Positions 53,713 to 63,426 of a stretch of DNA of 64,000 nucleotides are shown here, piece by piece; the first letter of the stretch is position 1, and every line of letters begins with the position of its first letter. A program made the translations under genes and the position numbers. The notes beneath the pieces were generated by a model that saw nothing but the letters and a program-made list of their open reading frames with translations, searched no databases and was not told the origin of the DNA. Location of the stretch: assembly GCF_035989245.1 (NCBI RefSeq), contig NZ_JAYMFF010000011.1, positions 124,001 to 188,000 on the forward strand, in the 5' to 3' direction. Source of the stretch: Adlercreutzia wanghongyangiae (GTDB lineage: Bacteria; Actinomycetota; Coriobacteriia; Coriobacteriales; Eggerthellaceae).

Positions 53713-55197
53713 CTACTTCGCAGAAGCCTCACTGTTCACCATATCGATAAGCTCCTCCTTCGAATGGATGCCGAGCTTCCCGTAGATGTGCTTAATATGC
53801 GTGGCCACCGTGTTGGTGGAAATGAACAGCTGCTCGCGAATATAGGGGCGTGTTCGCCCTTTGGCCAGCAGAACCGCAATCTCAGTTTCCCTATCAGACA
53901 GCCCGCAACGTTTCTGGATACGCAAGCAGGCCCGCGCAAGGGCCTCATCAACGGAATCGGCAGCCAGCGAGGAGCCAGCCGCCGATAGGTCGTCCGCCAC
54001 GGGATCTTTCTGGGGGATGGCAATCATCGCCAAGGCTACCAAGGCGATGAGCGCCAACCCTATAGAGTGCAAATCGAACGGAGCTGCCGCCTCGGCGCTG
54101 AATCTTCCCAGAAGATTACCAGCAAGCACTCCAACCTGCACGAATCCATTCGCCAGCCCTATGCAAAGGGCCGCCGAGGCGCCGTGCGTCTTCGCAAGCG
54201 ACAAAACAAACAGGAACAGCAATACCTCAATCAGCGTATCGCACGTTGAATTGATGACGCTGGTTCCGAAGTGGGCAAAAGAACCGGGAAAGAGAAAAAG
54301 AGCGAGGGAGGCAATCAGGAACGGCATGACCCACCGAAAGAGTCCCGAAAAACTCACCCGCTTCGAGAAGAGCACCAAGAGGATGGCGAAAAGCACGGCG
54401 GCGAAATTCGAAACGAGTGATGCCAGGTCATAATTCAACAGACTGAAGGCATTGCTCGAGGAAAAGTTTGCCGCCTCCCACCCAATCACCAGGTAAATGA
54501 CAAGCAGCAGCACCGACACTTTCAGCAAGTAGGGCACCCAGGTCCTATCATGCCGGCGCCCCGATTCATTGCGGCGCCACTCCCCCGAAGTACGGTCCGA
54601 CCGCGCTCCCGACGCGACGTCCCGGGTAGGCGCAGCGCCATCTTTCCTGAAGCACTCAATGAGCAGAGCGCCCGAAATCAAGGGAAGCACGGCGCTCACC
54701 ACCGCCGCAACCTCGGTTTGCAAGGCGGGAATAATAAGGGAGCAGAAAAGCGTGACAAACGTAGAGAGCGGTATTGCCGCCTCCAGCTCTTCGACATCAA
54801 CAGACGCAAGCGCCATGGCCCACAGAATGCTCGTAAGAGCATAGCCCGCACCGGTCAGCACGCCTCCACTTACAACAGCCACTTCGCCCATTGAAGGTCC
54901 AAGCAGCGAAAGCAGCGTGCCCAGGGAAAGAGCCGACGGTGCGAGAATCGGCAGCGGAGAGCGCGGCCCCACCCGCTTACGCCGGAAGGCGAAGCCTCCG
55001 GCGAAAAACGCCACGACGACCGTAGCAGCGGATACGATCCAGGAGCCATCAGCGTTAATCGAGACGCCCGTCGTGTCGAAAAGAACCGGAGTCCCATAGA
55101 CGCAGTAGAGCCACGCCCACACGAAGCCAATGCCGACATGACGCAGCTTGAAGGTGCTCTCGATTCTGCCTAGAAGAGCTCCGATGCCATCTCCCAC
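53713..55197 (-). CDS. Membrane-bound LuxR-family regulator (module 3)
   Basis: The 494-residue form from the GTG at 55197 (GGAG five bases upstream) fits its relatives; the frame is open to 55365. Multi-pass hydrophobic N-terminal ~420 residues are followed by a LuxR helix-turn-helix (LSDRETEIAVLLAKGRTRPY, then STNTVATHIKHIYGKLGIHS). A charged insert (GEWRRNESGRRHDR) sits mid-protein. It is divergent from the flavoprotein at 55414, its likely target. Confidence 0.86.
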   Translation of the reverse strand: MGDGIGALLGRIESTFKLRHVGIGFVWAWLYCVYGTPVLFDTTGVSINADGSWIVSAATVVVAFFAGGFAFRRKRVGPRSPLPILAPSALSLGTLLSLLGPSMGEVAVVSGGVLTGAGYALTSILWAMALASVDVEELEAAIPLSTFVTLFCSLIIPALQTEVAAVVSAVLPLISGALLIECFRKDGAAPTRDVASGARSDRTSGEWRRNESGRRHDRTWVPYLLKVSVLLLVIYLVIGWEAANFSSSNAFSLLNYDLASLVSNFAAVLFAILLVLFSKRVSFSGLFRWVMPFLIASLALFLFPGSFAHFGTSVINSTCDTLIEVLLFLFVLSLAKTHGASAALCIGLANGFVQVGVLAGNLLGRFSAEAAAPFDLHSIGLALIALVALAMIAIPQKDPVADDLSAAGSSLAADSVDEALARACLRIQKRCGLSDRETEIAVLLAKGRTRPYIREQLFISTNTVATHIKHIYGKLGIHSKEELIDMVNSEASAK

Positions 55198-55413
55198 ATT
55201 TGCTCCGATCTGATTCTTTCTCCCCTTTTCATGATAAGAAGTATAGCAACCGTAGATAAATTTCACTGCGAAATCCCTGTCCAGGGCATCACCCACGAGA
55301 GGTGATACTGCAAATCGCCGCTCCCAGGGGATGGCGGCCGCCCTCAAGGCCCCGCTATCGTGCACCTTGCGCTCGACGAGCGCTCAAAAGCAACCCAGAG
55401 GAGGGAACAAGCT

Positions 55414-57111
55414 ATGGAAAACACCGCATTCACTTTGGATCGCCGCCACTTCCTCGGACTTGGCGCCGTGGCCGCCGTGGGCGCCATGGGCCTGGCCGGC
55501 TGCGCTCCAAAGACCGGAAGCGAAACGGATCTGGGCGAAACCGGTGCGCCCGCGGAAAGCGGCAACCCCGCATGGCTCGGCGAGGAGCCCGAAGTTGCCG
55601 AAGGCGACATCGCCGAGACCATCGAGACCGACTTCCTCATCATCGGCGCCGGCACGGCCGGCCTGGCAGCCGCCGGTGCCGCGGGAGACCTGGGCATGGA
55701 CTTCATCGTCTGCGACAAGGCCAACCAGGTGCCCGAGACGCGCGAGTACCTCGGCGGCGTGAACACCTCCTATGCCAAGGAGAACAACGTGACCGTCGAT
55801 GGCGCCAAGCTGCTGAACGAGCTGACGCGCTACGCTTCGGGCAAATGCAACCAGAAGCTCATCAAGCTGTGGATCGACGAGAGCGCCGAGTACGTCGACT
55901 GGGTCACCGAGGTCATGAAGGACCAGGGCAAGGAGGTCATGTTGGACATGCCCCCCGCGCATGCCACCGGCGGCACCGACTACTACGTGCCCTACGTGCA
56001 GCACCTGTGGGAGCCCTCCTACGTTCCCCCGACGCGCAACGACACCATCGCCGAGCGCTTGGCCGGCCAAGGTCATGACATCCTGTTCGAGCACGAGATG
56101 GTGAAGCTCCTCCACGGCGATGGCACCGTCACGGGCGCCATCTTCAAGACGAAAGACGGCTACAAGCAGATCAACGCGAAGAACACGCTGCTTGCCACCG
56201 GTGGCTACGCGGCCAACCCCGTTATGATGCGCGCCCTGCAGCCTTCCACGGTGGCCTGCTGCACCGCTTCCAGCTTCAACCCCACCTGCACCGGCGACGG
56301 CATTCGCGCGGGCCTGTGGGCCGGTGCCTCGAAGGACATCGACGCCGCCCCCATGATCTTCGACCGCGGCGCGGTGGCCCCCGGTGTTGACGCTGGCTAT
56401 GTGAGCGACGCCGACGACGCGGTGCTGCCCGGCAACATCTTCCAGGAGAACATCGGAAGCCAGCCGTTCATGAAGGTAAACCGCCGCGGCCAGCGCTTCG
56501 CCAACGAGTCCACTCCCTATGACTTCATCTGCTTTGCCGCCAACTATCAGCCCGGCGGCGTATGGTGCCAGGTGTACGACAGCAACATGATGGACGACAT
56601 GCTGCGCTTCGAAACCGTCGGCTGCTCGCGCACCGTGCCCTACATCGAGGCAGGTCTGACCTTCGACGAGTACACGGCCGCATCTCAGGAATCCGGCATC
56701 CTCATGAAGGCCGACACCCTTGAAGAGCTCGCCGATATGCTGGGCTTCGAAGGTGCCGATAAGGAGAACTTCCTAGCCGAGGTGGAGCGCTACAACGGCT
56801 TTTACGACAAGCAGGTCGACGAGGACTTCGGCAAGGAGGCCTATCGCCTGTCTGCCATCCGCCAGGCACCCTTCTACGGCTGCTGGTTCGGCGGATCGCT
56901 GCTGACCACCATCGACGGCCTGCGCATCAACGAGAACTGCCAGGTGCTCGATCCCGCGCTGAACGTCATCGAGGGCCTGTACGCCGCCGGCGACGTGTCG
57001 GGCAGCTTCTTCTCGGGCAACTACCCCGAGTACATCGTGGGCGTGGCTAGCGGCCGCAGCTCGGTTGAGGGCCGCCACGTTGCGAAGCTTCTGGCCGGCG
57101 CCGCCGAGTAA
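55414..57111 (+). CDS. Tat-exported FAD-dependent reductase (module 3)
   Basis: The 565-residue protein uses the ATG at 55414 (GAGGAGGG upstream). Tat signal DRRHFLGLGAVAAVG ends in LAGC. FAD motif: DFLIIGAGTAGLAAAGAAG. The C-terminal block is EGLYAAGDVSGSFFSGNYPEY. It belongs with the fumarate/urocanate reductase-like family. The divergent LuxR gene is its likely regulator. Substrate unknown. Confidence 0.88.
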   Translation: MENTAFTLDRRHFLGLGAVAAVGAMGLAGCAPKTGSETDLGETGAPAESGNPAWLGEEPEVAEGDIAETIETDFLIIGAGTAGLAAAGAAGDLGMDFIVCDKANQVPETREYLGGVNTSYAKENNVTVDGAKLLNELTRYASGKCNQKLIKLWIDESAEYVDWVTEVMKDQGKEVMLDMPPAHATGGTDYYVPYVQHLWEPSYVPPTRNDTIAERLAGQGHDILFEHEMVKLLHGDGTVTGAIFKTKDGYKQINAKNTLLATGGYAANPVMMRALQPSTVACCTASSFNPTCTGDGIRAGLWAGASKDIDAAPMIFDRGAVAPGVDAGYVSDADDAVLPGNIFQENIGSQPFMKVNRRGQRFANESTPYDFICFAANYQPGGVWCQVYDSNMMDDMLRFETVGCSRTVPYIEAGLTFDEYTAASQESGILMKADTLEELADMLGFEGADKENFLAEVERYNGFYDKQVDEDFGKEAYRLSAIRQAPFYGCWFGGSLLTTIDGLRINENCQVLDPALNVIEGLYAAGDVSGSFFSGNYPEYIVGVASGRSSVEGRHVAKLLAGAAE

Positions 57112-57141
57112 GCGCCTTCGATCTTCCTCACCCTCCCTATC

Positions 57142-57168
57142 GACGGGGCCCTGCGGGGCCTCGTCTTT
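57142..57168 (+). terminator. Terminator after the module 3 flavoprotein
   Basis: GACGGGGCCC pairs with GGGCCTCGTC (one G-U pair) with a TGCG loop, followed by TTT. Confidence 0.75.
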
Positions 57169-57187
57169 GCGTTGGGAGCAACGAAGA

Positions 57188-57225
57188 GCGCCGGGGGCCG
57201 ATCGCAGTCGGGCCCCGGCGCTTTT
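57188..57225 (+). terminator. Second terminator in tandem
   Basis: GCGCCGGGGGCC pairs with GGGCCCCGGCGC (one mismatch), followed by TTTT. Confidence 0.75.
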
Positions 57226-57287
57226 CGTTGCCGTCAGATCTGTTGCCGTCCGCTCCGCGCCAGCCGCAAGACCGACTGCACGAGGCC

Positions 57288-57968
57288 CTACAGCCCCAGT
57301 TTCTCGGCGCGCTGGGCCTGCAGCCAGTCGACGAGCTCCGGAATGCCCTCGTGAGTGCGGGCGCTGGTGATGAAGATGTTAAGCGTCGGGTTCAGCCGGC
57401 GCGCCTCTTCCTTCAGACGATCCATGTCGAAATCCTCGTTCAAGGGCAGGTAGTCGCATTTGGTCACGATGAGCGCGTCCACAGCAGCGAACATGGGCGG
57501 GTACTTCATCACCTTGTCCCAGCCCTCGGGCACCGACAGCAGCATCACGCGAGTATGCGCGCCGGTGTCGAAGTCGGCCGGGCACACGAGGTTGCCGATG
57601 TTCTCCAAGAACAAGTAGTCGAAGCGCTCACCTCCGAAGGCCTGGAAGGCGGCCTCCACCATGCCCATCTCCACGTGGCATACGCCGCGGGTGTTCAGCT
57701 CCACCGACTCCACCCCGGCTTCCTTGATCTTCAGCGCGTCCACGTCGCTCTCAAGATCGGCCTCGATGACGCCGAGCTCCTGCACGCCGCGGCTGCGCAG
57801 CTCCTTGATGATGGCCAAAAGGATGGTGGTCTTGCCGGCGCCCGGCGAGGCCATCACGTCCACGAAGAACGTGCCGTCGGCCACGCGCGCCGCGCGGAAG
57901 GCATCGGCTGCCTCGTCGTTGGCCGCCAGGATGTTCTTCTTCACTTCGATGACGCGCTTGTTGTCCAT
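57288..57968 (-). CDS. hypB: Hydrogenase nickel-incorporation GTPase HypB
   Basis: The 226-residue protein has the P-loop SPGAGKTT (Lys46), LGVIEADLESDVDA, and the G-domain metal-site residues Cys97-His98 (RGVCHVE) and Cys129 (NLVCPADFD). VTKCDYLP is the NKxD-like guanine motif. The N-terminal CxxCGC nickel site of Escherichia coli HypB is absent. AAGGAGG precedes the ATG. HypB delivers nickel to [NiFe]-hydrogenase; neither hypA nor hydrogenase genes are in the window. Confidence 0.92.
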   Translation of the reverse strand: MDNKRVIEVKKNILAANDEAADAFRAARVADGTFFVDVMASPGAGKTTILLAIIKELRSRGVQELGVIEADLESDVDALKIKEAGVESVELNTRGVCHVEMGMVEAAFQAFGGERFDYLFLENIGNLVCPADFDTGAHTRVMLLSVPEGWDKVMKYPPMFAAVDALIVTKCDYLPLNEDFDMDRLKEEARRLNPTLNIFITSARTHEGIPELVDWLQAQRAEKLGL

Positions 57969-58110
57969 TGCCAGCCTCCTTGGCCTCGGCGGCGCACTCG
58001 GGCGGCCGCGTTTTCTCTCGCGAACCATAGTAGCGGCCTTTCGACCCCTTTGCCAATGCGCAACGGGAATCGGCTGTGCAGATTTCCGTAAACGCAACAA
58101 GCCGCTTTGC

Positions 58111-58266
58111 GCTGTTTTGGCTTGAAAAGCACGGTTTTGTAACCAAGACCGCTCATTTTTTGCGACGGCGTCATGCGCCATCTGGGAAAATGTCTGCAGT
58201 GTAATGTATTTTCGAACCGAAGCGGCCTTCGTTGTCACAAAACCGTGCTTTTCAAGCCAAAATAGC
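58111..58266. repeat. Inverted-repeat element D (156 bp)
   Basis: Arms 58111-58140 and 58237-58266 match inverted at 29 of 30 positions. The arm core TTGGCTTGAAAAGCACGG resembles the arm of element C (TTGCTTTGAAAATCACGG). It lies between divergent hypB and the gene at 58335. Confidence 0.85.
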
Positions 58267-58334
58267 GTCCTCGTGCGTGCTATAGTGTGCCCGTTGGCTT
58301 CATCCGCAGCACACCCGCAAAACAAGGAGCCCTC

Positions 58335-58787
58335 ATGACGACGACCGAAGTAGCCTTCGCCCGTTCCACCTGGCGGAAATCCCGCGAGTTCAATACCGCC
58401 CTGCACGATTTGGCCCAGCGCATGCCCATGGAGCTGGTGCGCTTGTACGTCACCGAGGGCGTACGCACCCCGCGTGTGCGCACCGACTACTACGATCGCA
58501 TCGACGAGCTGCGCGAATTGCGCCGCCAAGCCCTGCTAGGGGAGATGTCCGCCGTGGAAGCGCAGGCCGAAACCTGGCTGGACGAGCATCCCGCCGACGC
58601 GGCCCGCATTGCCGCCGAGAGCGGCCGCACCCAGGCCACCCCCGAGATGCTGCTGGGCACCCAAGTGGTCAACGGCACCAGCCCGGCCTTCGGCTTCACT
58701 CCCGAAACCTACGTGATCGCCCCCAGCCTGCGCGTTTACGAGTTGTTCATCTGGTACGACGAAAGCGAACGCTGGTCGCAAAACTGA
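58335..58787 (+). CDS. Conserved-looking small protein, function unknown
   Basis: The 150-residue soluble protein starts at the ATG at 58335, with AAGGAG upstream. It is charged and mostly helical (SREFNTALHDLAQRMPMELV, DELRELRRQALLGEMSAVEA). The C-terminal part (YVIAPSLRVYELFIWYDESE) is more hydrophobic. No family motif was recognised. Element D lies upstream and a repeat cluster downstream. Confidence 0.7.
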   Translation: MTTTEVAFARSTWRKSREFNTALHDLAQRMPMELVRLYVTEGVRTPRVRTDYYDRIDELRELRRQALLGEMSAVEAQAETWLDEHPADAARIAAESGRTQATPEMLLGTQVVNGTSPAFGFTPETYVIAPSLRVYELFIWYDESERWSQN

Positions 58788-58886
58788 GCCCGCGGAAGTT
58801 CCGGCCCTGCAAGTTCGCACTTTCCGCGCCTTTCGCATCTTCGCCGCGATGCCACCTGGTCAAATCGCGCATCATCTTGCACTTCT

Positions 58887-59020
58887 GCAAGCTGTCCGCC
58901 GATCTGACCGGTTTTTCTCCCGCAAAATGCAAGCTGGCCGTCGATCTGACCGGGTTTTCAGCATCAAACCTAATCAGATCGGCCCCCAACTCGCATTTCT
59001 GCAAGTTGGGGGCCGATCTG
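58887..59020. repeat. Three-copy repeat with terminal hairpin
   Basis: GCAAGCTG...CGATCTGACCGG followed by T residues occurs at 58887-58916 and 58929-58958. A third copy of the GCAAG...CGATCTG core at 59001-59020 forms the right arm of a perfect 17-bp hairpin (58975-58991 with 59004-59020). It lies between convergent genes and may act as terminator. A minus-strand frame through it gives a repetitive, probably spurious peptide. Confidence 0.8.
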
Positions 59021-59050
59021 CACTGATTGCCTCAATCGCGAAGGTTGCCC

Positions 59051-60535
59051 TTAAGCTTCGTGGCGCTTCTCGTAGAAGGCGGCCAGCTCGGGCACCATCT
59101 TCTCAAGCGTGGGCAGATCCTCGTAGGCCATATGCCCGTTCTCGTGCACCTTGTACTCGATGCGGCTCGTGATGGACTCGGGCAGGAACATCTTCGAGAC
59201 GGAGTGCTTCACGTTCCAGAACGGCGTGGCGGCGTCGTGGATGCCGCCGAAGAACAGCACGCGGCAGAACGGGTTGCGGCGCAAAGCCGTGCCCATGTCG
59301 TAGGCGGTGTTCGGGCAGGTGGGGCTGCCCATGGTGCCGGGGGCCTGGTGCGTCCAGTTCCATTCCTCGTTCACCTTCATGGAAAGCAGCATGTTGATGG
59401 ACGAACCCGCAAAGCCGGTTTCCTGCACGAGCTTCATCCAGGCGGACTGGTCCGGCGTCATGATGGCGTCGCCCGAGGGGTCCTCGCCGGCGAAGAACTC
59501 GTTGTCGCCCTGCACGTCCATATAAGCCGGCTCGGTGAAGCGCATGTCATAGCGGCCGCAGAACAGGCCCTCGTCGGCCAGGATGTTCTTGCGGAAGGTG
59601 TCAAGCTCGATGCGCAGGTGGCGCTTCTCGATGAACTCGGCGGGAAGGCCGATGAGCTCGCTCATCTCGGCGGCCAGCTCGTGCTCCTCGGCCGGGGTGA
59701 TGGAGTCGCTCGCGATAAGCGCGCGGCCGTACTTCTCGTCCACGAACTTCCAGGCCTTATCGAACCACTCGAACTGGTCCACGCCCGCACCGGCCTTGCC
59801 GAAGTAGTTGGCGGTGGCGGCGTACACGGGCACCATGCCCATGTAGTACAGGTCGTTGCCGGAAAGGGTGGGGGCGTAGTCCAGAATGGTGGACTGCTCG
59901 ATCACGCCGGTCAGCGCTATGCCGCGCTCGCCGAGCACGCGCATGAGCACCGAGTTGCGCATGGTGCCGTAGGACTCGCCGTACAGGTACAGCGGCGTGT
60001 TCCAGCGCTCGTGGGTGGTGAGCCACTGGGCGATGCCGCGCATGAAGGCGTCGGCGTCGCCGTCGACACCCCACACCTTCTTGGGATCGTAGCCCTCGGC
60101 CACCTTCGAGTAGCCGGTGCCCATGGCGTCCAGGTACACCAGGTCGGTGGAGGGGAGAAGCGAGTAGGGGTTGTCCTCGGGGGCCGTGGGGCAGGGCAGC
60201 TGCTTCACCGTGTTGATGGGCACGCGGCGCGGGCCGAGGCCGCCGATGTTCACCATGGCCGACGAACCGCCCGGGCCGCCGTTCCAGCAGAAGGTGACGG
60301 GGCGGTCGGACTTGTCCGCCTGGTCGCTCACATAGGACAGCGCGAACATGTGCCCGATGAGGGTGCCGTCGTCGGTGTGCAGGGGAAGCATCTCGGCGGT
60401 GGCGGTGTACTTGATGGTCTGCTTGCCGTCAGTCCAGGTCATGTCCTTGCTCGCGGGCTCGGGCACGGGGCATTCCGGCGCGGCGCTCTTCCCATCGTTC
60501 ATGGTGACGGTGAAGGAGGGGCTGGTCTCTACCAT
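59051..60535 (-). CDS. S10 serine carboxypeptidase-like peptidase
   Basis: The 494-residue protein starts at the ATG at 60535 (AAGGAG upstream). The serine-carboxypeptidase features are FCWNGGPGGSSAM, YGESYGT with nucleophile Ser188, GGIHDAATPFWN with Asp434, and HENGHMAYED with His468. No signal peptide was seen, so a cytoplasmic location is likely, unlike eukaryotic vacuolar relatives. It is expected to trim C-terminal residues from peptides. Confidence 0.9.
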   Translation of the reverse strand: MVETSPSFTVTMNDGKSAAPECPVPEPASKDMTWTDGKQTIKYTATAEMLPLHTDDGTLIGHMFALSYVSDQADKSDRPVTFCWNGGPGGSSAMVNIGGLGPRRVPINTVKQLPCPTAPEDNPYSLLPSTDLVYLDAMGTGYSKVAEGYDPKKVWGVDGDADAFMRGIAQWLTTHERWNTPLYLYGESYGTMRNSVLMRVLGERGIALTGVIEQSTILDYAPTLSGNDLYYMGMVPVYAATANYFGKAGAGVDQFEWFDKAWKFVDEKYGRALIASDSITPAEEHELAAEMSELIGLPAEFIEKRHLRIELDTFRKNILADEGLFCGRYDMRFTEPAYMDVQGDNEFFAGEDPSGDAIMTPDQSAWMKLVQETGFAGSSINMLLSMKVNEEWNWTHQAPGTMGSPTCPNTAYDMGTALRRNPFCRVLFFGGIHDAATPFWNVKHSVSKMFLPESITSRIEYKVHENGHMAYEDLPTLEKMVPELAAFYEKRHEA

Positions 60536-60730
60536 GGTAGGCTCCTTAGTCTCGACGCGCGCCGCCTCCGACCTAAGGGCGCGGAGGGAGGGCGCGCACT
60601 GCATACGGCCCCAGCCTACGCCCCTGCGCCGGCCTGCAGCGCGAACGCAGGCGCCTTGTCACGAAACACGGGGGAAGCCGTGGCCGTTCCGTGAACCGAC
60701 CTGCGCTTTCTCCACGGAAGGAAAATCGCC

Positions 60731-62524
60731 CTATTCCCCGAACTGCATGCGGTAGTAGCGGGCGTAGGTGCCGCCGCGGGCCAGCAGCTCGTCGTGGGTG
60801 CCCTGCTCCACCACGCGGCCGTCCTCCACTACGGCGATGAGGCTCGCGCTGCGGATGGTGGACAGGCGATGCGCGATGGTCATGGTGGTGCGCCCGCGCG
60901 AGAGCTCCGCCAGCGAGGCCTGAATGGCGTGCTCGCTCTCGTTGTCGAGCGCGCTCGTGGCCTCGTCCAGAATGAGGATGCGCGGATCGCGCAAAAACAC
61001 GCGCGCGATGGAGATACGCTGCTTCTGGCCGCCGGACAAGCGCGCCCCGCGCTCGCCCACCAGAGTGTCGTAGCCGTTGGGCAGCGAGCAGATGAACTCG
61101 TGGATGTTGGCCTTGCGGGCCGCCTCCTCTATCTCGGCCTGGGTGGCGCCGGGACGCCCATAGGCGATGTTCTCCCCCACCGTGCCGCCGAACAGGTACA
61201 CGTCCTGCTGCACGATGCCGATGGCCTCGCGCAGCGATTCCAGCGTCACATCGCGCACGTCCACACCGTCGATCAGCACCGCGCCCGCGTCCACATCGTA
61301 GAAGCGGGGCAGAAGCGAGCAGGTGGTGGTCTTGCCGCCGCCCGACGGCCCCACGAGCGCCACGGTCGCGCCCGCCGGAATATCGAGCGAAAGTCCCTGC
61401 AGCACCGGATCGTCGGCGCTGTAGCCGAACCGCACATCGCGGTACTCCACATGGCCGCGCTCGGCGGGATCGGCCACAGCCAGGCTCACGGCTCCCGGGC
61501 GGTTCGCAACATCGGGGTGCTCGTCCAGCACCTCCATGAAGCGGCGGAAGCCCGCGTAGCCTTTCTGCAACGTCTCGGTGAAGTTGATCAGCTGCTCAAC
61601 GGGCGAGATGAAGATGCCAATGTACAGTGCGTAAATGGCCAGGTCGGTCACAGCCAGGGTGCCCTGAGCCACGAAGTAGCCACCGCCCACGATGGTCACC
61701 GTGTACAGCACGCCCATGAACAGCGAGTTCATGGCATGAAACGCGCCGAGGAATCGGTAGGAGCGCTTCTTCGTGTCCAGGAAGGCCTCGTTGGCCCCGC
61801 GGAACTTCTCACGCTCGGCAGCCTCGCCGCCGAACGACTTCACCACGCGGATGCCGCCGAGGGAATCCTGTACCGTGGCGTTGATGCCGGCCATACGCTC
61901 GCGGTTCTCGCGAAACACCATGCGACGGCGGTAGTTCAGCGCAAACGACAGCGCCGCCATCACCAACGTCGCCAGCAGCATAATCGCCGTCAGGGGCACG
62001 TTGATCATGAACAGCAGCACGAAGGAGCCGACGATCTTCAGCGTGCAGATGAACAGATTCTCGGGCCCATGGTGCGCCAATTCCGATATGTCGAACAGAT
62101 CGCTTGTCACCTTCGCCATCATGGCGCCGGTGTTGTGGCGGTCGTAATAGCTAAACGACAAACGCTGGAACTGGTCAAACAAGTCGCGGCGCATGTCCGC
62201 CTCCATGTAGGCGCCCATAATGTGCCCCCAGCAGGTGATGAACCACTGGCATCCCGTGCGCAGCGCATACAGCGCCAAGAACAGCACCAGAATAAGCCCC
62301 AGGCTGCCCAAGATGCGCTCGGGCGATTCCAGGAAGAATTCCTTGGTGAAGAAGTTCAGAAACTGCGGAAAGGCCAGGTCGATGGCCGCCAGCACGCAGG
62401 CGCAGCCCAGATCGGCGAAGAACAGCCCCTTGTAGGGTCCATAATAGCCAATGAAACGCGCCCACACTCGCCGTGCCGACACCTCGGCGTGGGATTCTTG
62501 GGATGTGTCGATTGAAGTAGCCAT
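60731..62524 (-). CDS. ABC exporter, fused membrane and ATPase domains
   Basis: The 597-residue protein has six membrane helices in the first ~330 residues and an ATPase domain with GPSGGGKTTT, LSGGQKQRISIARVFL and ILILDEATSALD. It resembles MsbA/BmrA-type exporters. No second half-transporter is adjacent, so a homodimer is likely. Substrate unknown. Confidence 0.92.
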   Translation of the reverse strand: MATSIDTSQESHAEVSARRVWARFIGYYGPYKGLFFADLGCACVLAAIDLAFPQFLNFFTKEFFLESPERILGSLGLILVLFLALYALRTGCQWFITCWGHIMGAYMEADMRRDLFDQFQRLSFSYYDRHNTGAMMAKVTSDLFDISELAHHGPENLFICTLKIVGSFVLLFMINVPLTAIMLLATLVMAALSFALNYRRRMVFRENRERMAGINATVQDSLGGIRVVKSFGGEAAEREKFRGANEAFLDTKKRSYRFLGAFHAMNSLFMGVLYTVTIVGGGYFVAQGTLAVTDLAIYALYIGIFISPVEQLINFTETLQKGYAGFRRFMEVLDEHPDVANRPGAVSLAVADPAERGHVEYRDVRFGYSADDPVLQGLSLDIPAGATVALVGPSGGGKTTTCSLLPRFYDVDAGAVLIDGVDVRDVTLESLREAIGIVQQDVYLFGGTVGENIAYGRPGATQAEIEEAARKANIHEFICSLPNGYDTLVGERGARLSGGQKQRISIARVFLRDPRILILDEATSALDNESEHAIQASLAELSRGRTTMTIAHRLSTIRSASLIAVVEDGRVVEQGTHDELLARGGTYARYYRMQFGE

Positions 62525-62609
62525 GGCCCTATCATACGCTTTTGCGCACGACAGGCCCGGGAACGTTTCGGCAACCTGCCACCCTCAGTTCGCGGCACGC
62601 GAGGCGTCC

Positions 62610-63404
62610 CTACCCCAGGGCCACGTCCAGGATCATCATCAGCACGAAGCCGAAGGCCACGCCGATGGTGCCGATGTTGGCGTGACGCCCCTGCTGGGTT
62701 TGGGGAATCAGCTCCTCGGTGACCACGTACATCATGGCCCCGGCAGCGAAGGCCAGCACATAGGGCAGAAGTGGAGTCACAAGCCCCGTAATAGCCAGCA
62801 TGAGCAGAGCGCCCACTGGCTCCACCGCGCCGCACAGGGCGCCCGCCGCAAAGGCCCGAGGTCGCGAGAGGCCGTTGGCCACCAAAGGCAGCGACACGAT
62901 GGCGCCTTCGGGCACGTTCTGGATGGCGATACCGATGGAAAGCGCCACCACGGCGGCAAGGGCGATGGTGGAGTCACCCGCCAAAAAGCCCGCGAGCACC
63001 ACGCCCACGGCCATGCCCTCGGGCAGATTATGAATAGCCAGCGCCGCCATCATCATCGCGGGCTTCTTCAGTGTTGAGGCCGGACCCTCGGGCTCGTCGG
63101 AACCCACATGCAAGTGCGGCGTGAAGTGATCGATGGCCAGAAGCAGGAACATACCGCCCAGAAATCCCACCGTGGCAGGCAGCCACGCCGGCAACCCCGA
63201 GTCTTCGGCAGCCGCCAGAGCCGGCATGATAAGACTCCACACACTGGCGGCAATCATGACACCGGCTGCAAAACCCAGAAGCGCCTTGGTGAATCGCTCG
63301 GACATGCCATGGCGCATGAGGAACACCAGCGCCGCACCCAGGGTGTTCCCCAGAAACGGCACAGCGAGCGCGACAACCACGCCAACGACAACGGAGCCCT
63401 CCAT
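62610..63404 (-). CDS. ZIP-family metal transporter
   Basis: The 264-residue protein from the ATG at 63404 (AGGGAGG upstream) has about eight helices. The metal-site motifs HNLPEGMAVG and QNVPEGAIVS are in helices 4 and 5. HFTPHLHVGSDEPEG is a histidine-containing loop. It probably imports zinc or another divalent metal. An ATG 22 codons upstream is in frame, but its ribosome site is too close. A structured leader with a terminator lies just upstream. Confidence 0.9.
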   Translation of the reverse strand: MEGSVVVGVVVALAVPFLGNTLGAALVFLMRHGMSERFTKALLGFAAGVMIAASVWSLIMPALAAAEDSGLPAWLPATVGFLGGMFLLLAIDHFTPHLHVGSDEPEGPASTLKKPAMMMAALAIHNLPEGMAVGVVLAGFLAGDSTIALAAVVALSIGIAIQNVPEGAIVSLPLVANGLSRPRAFAAGALCGAVEPVGALLMLAITGLVTPLLPYVLAFAAGAMMYVVTEELIPQTQQGRHANIGTIGVAFGFVLMMILDVALG

Positions 63405-63426
63405 AGCGCCTCCCTTGAAACAAGCA

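Noticed and set aside
58747..59004. 85-codon minus-strand frame
   Set aside because: It is produced by the repeat cluster and has internal repetitive peptides without a ribosome site.
58887..59020. CRISPR array
   Set aside because: Only three imperfect copies, irregular spacing and a hairpin at the end; no cas genes anywhere in the window.
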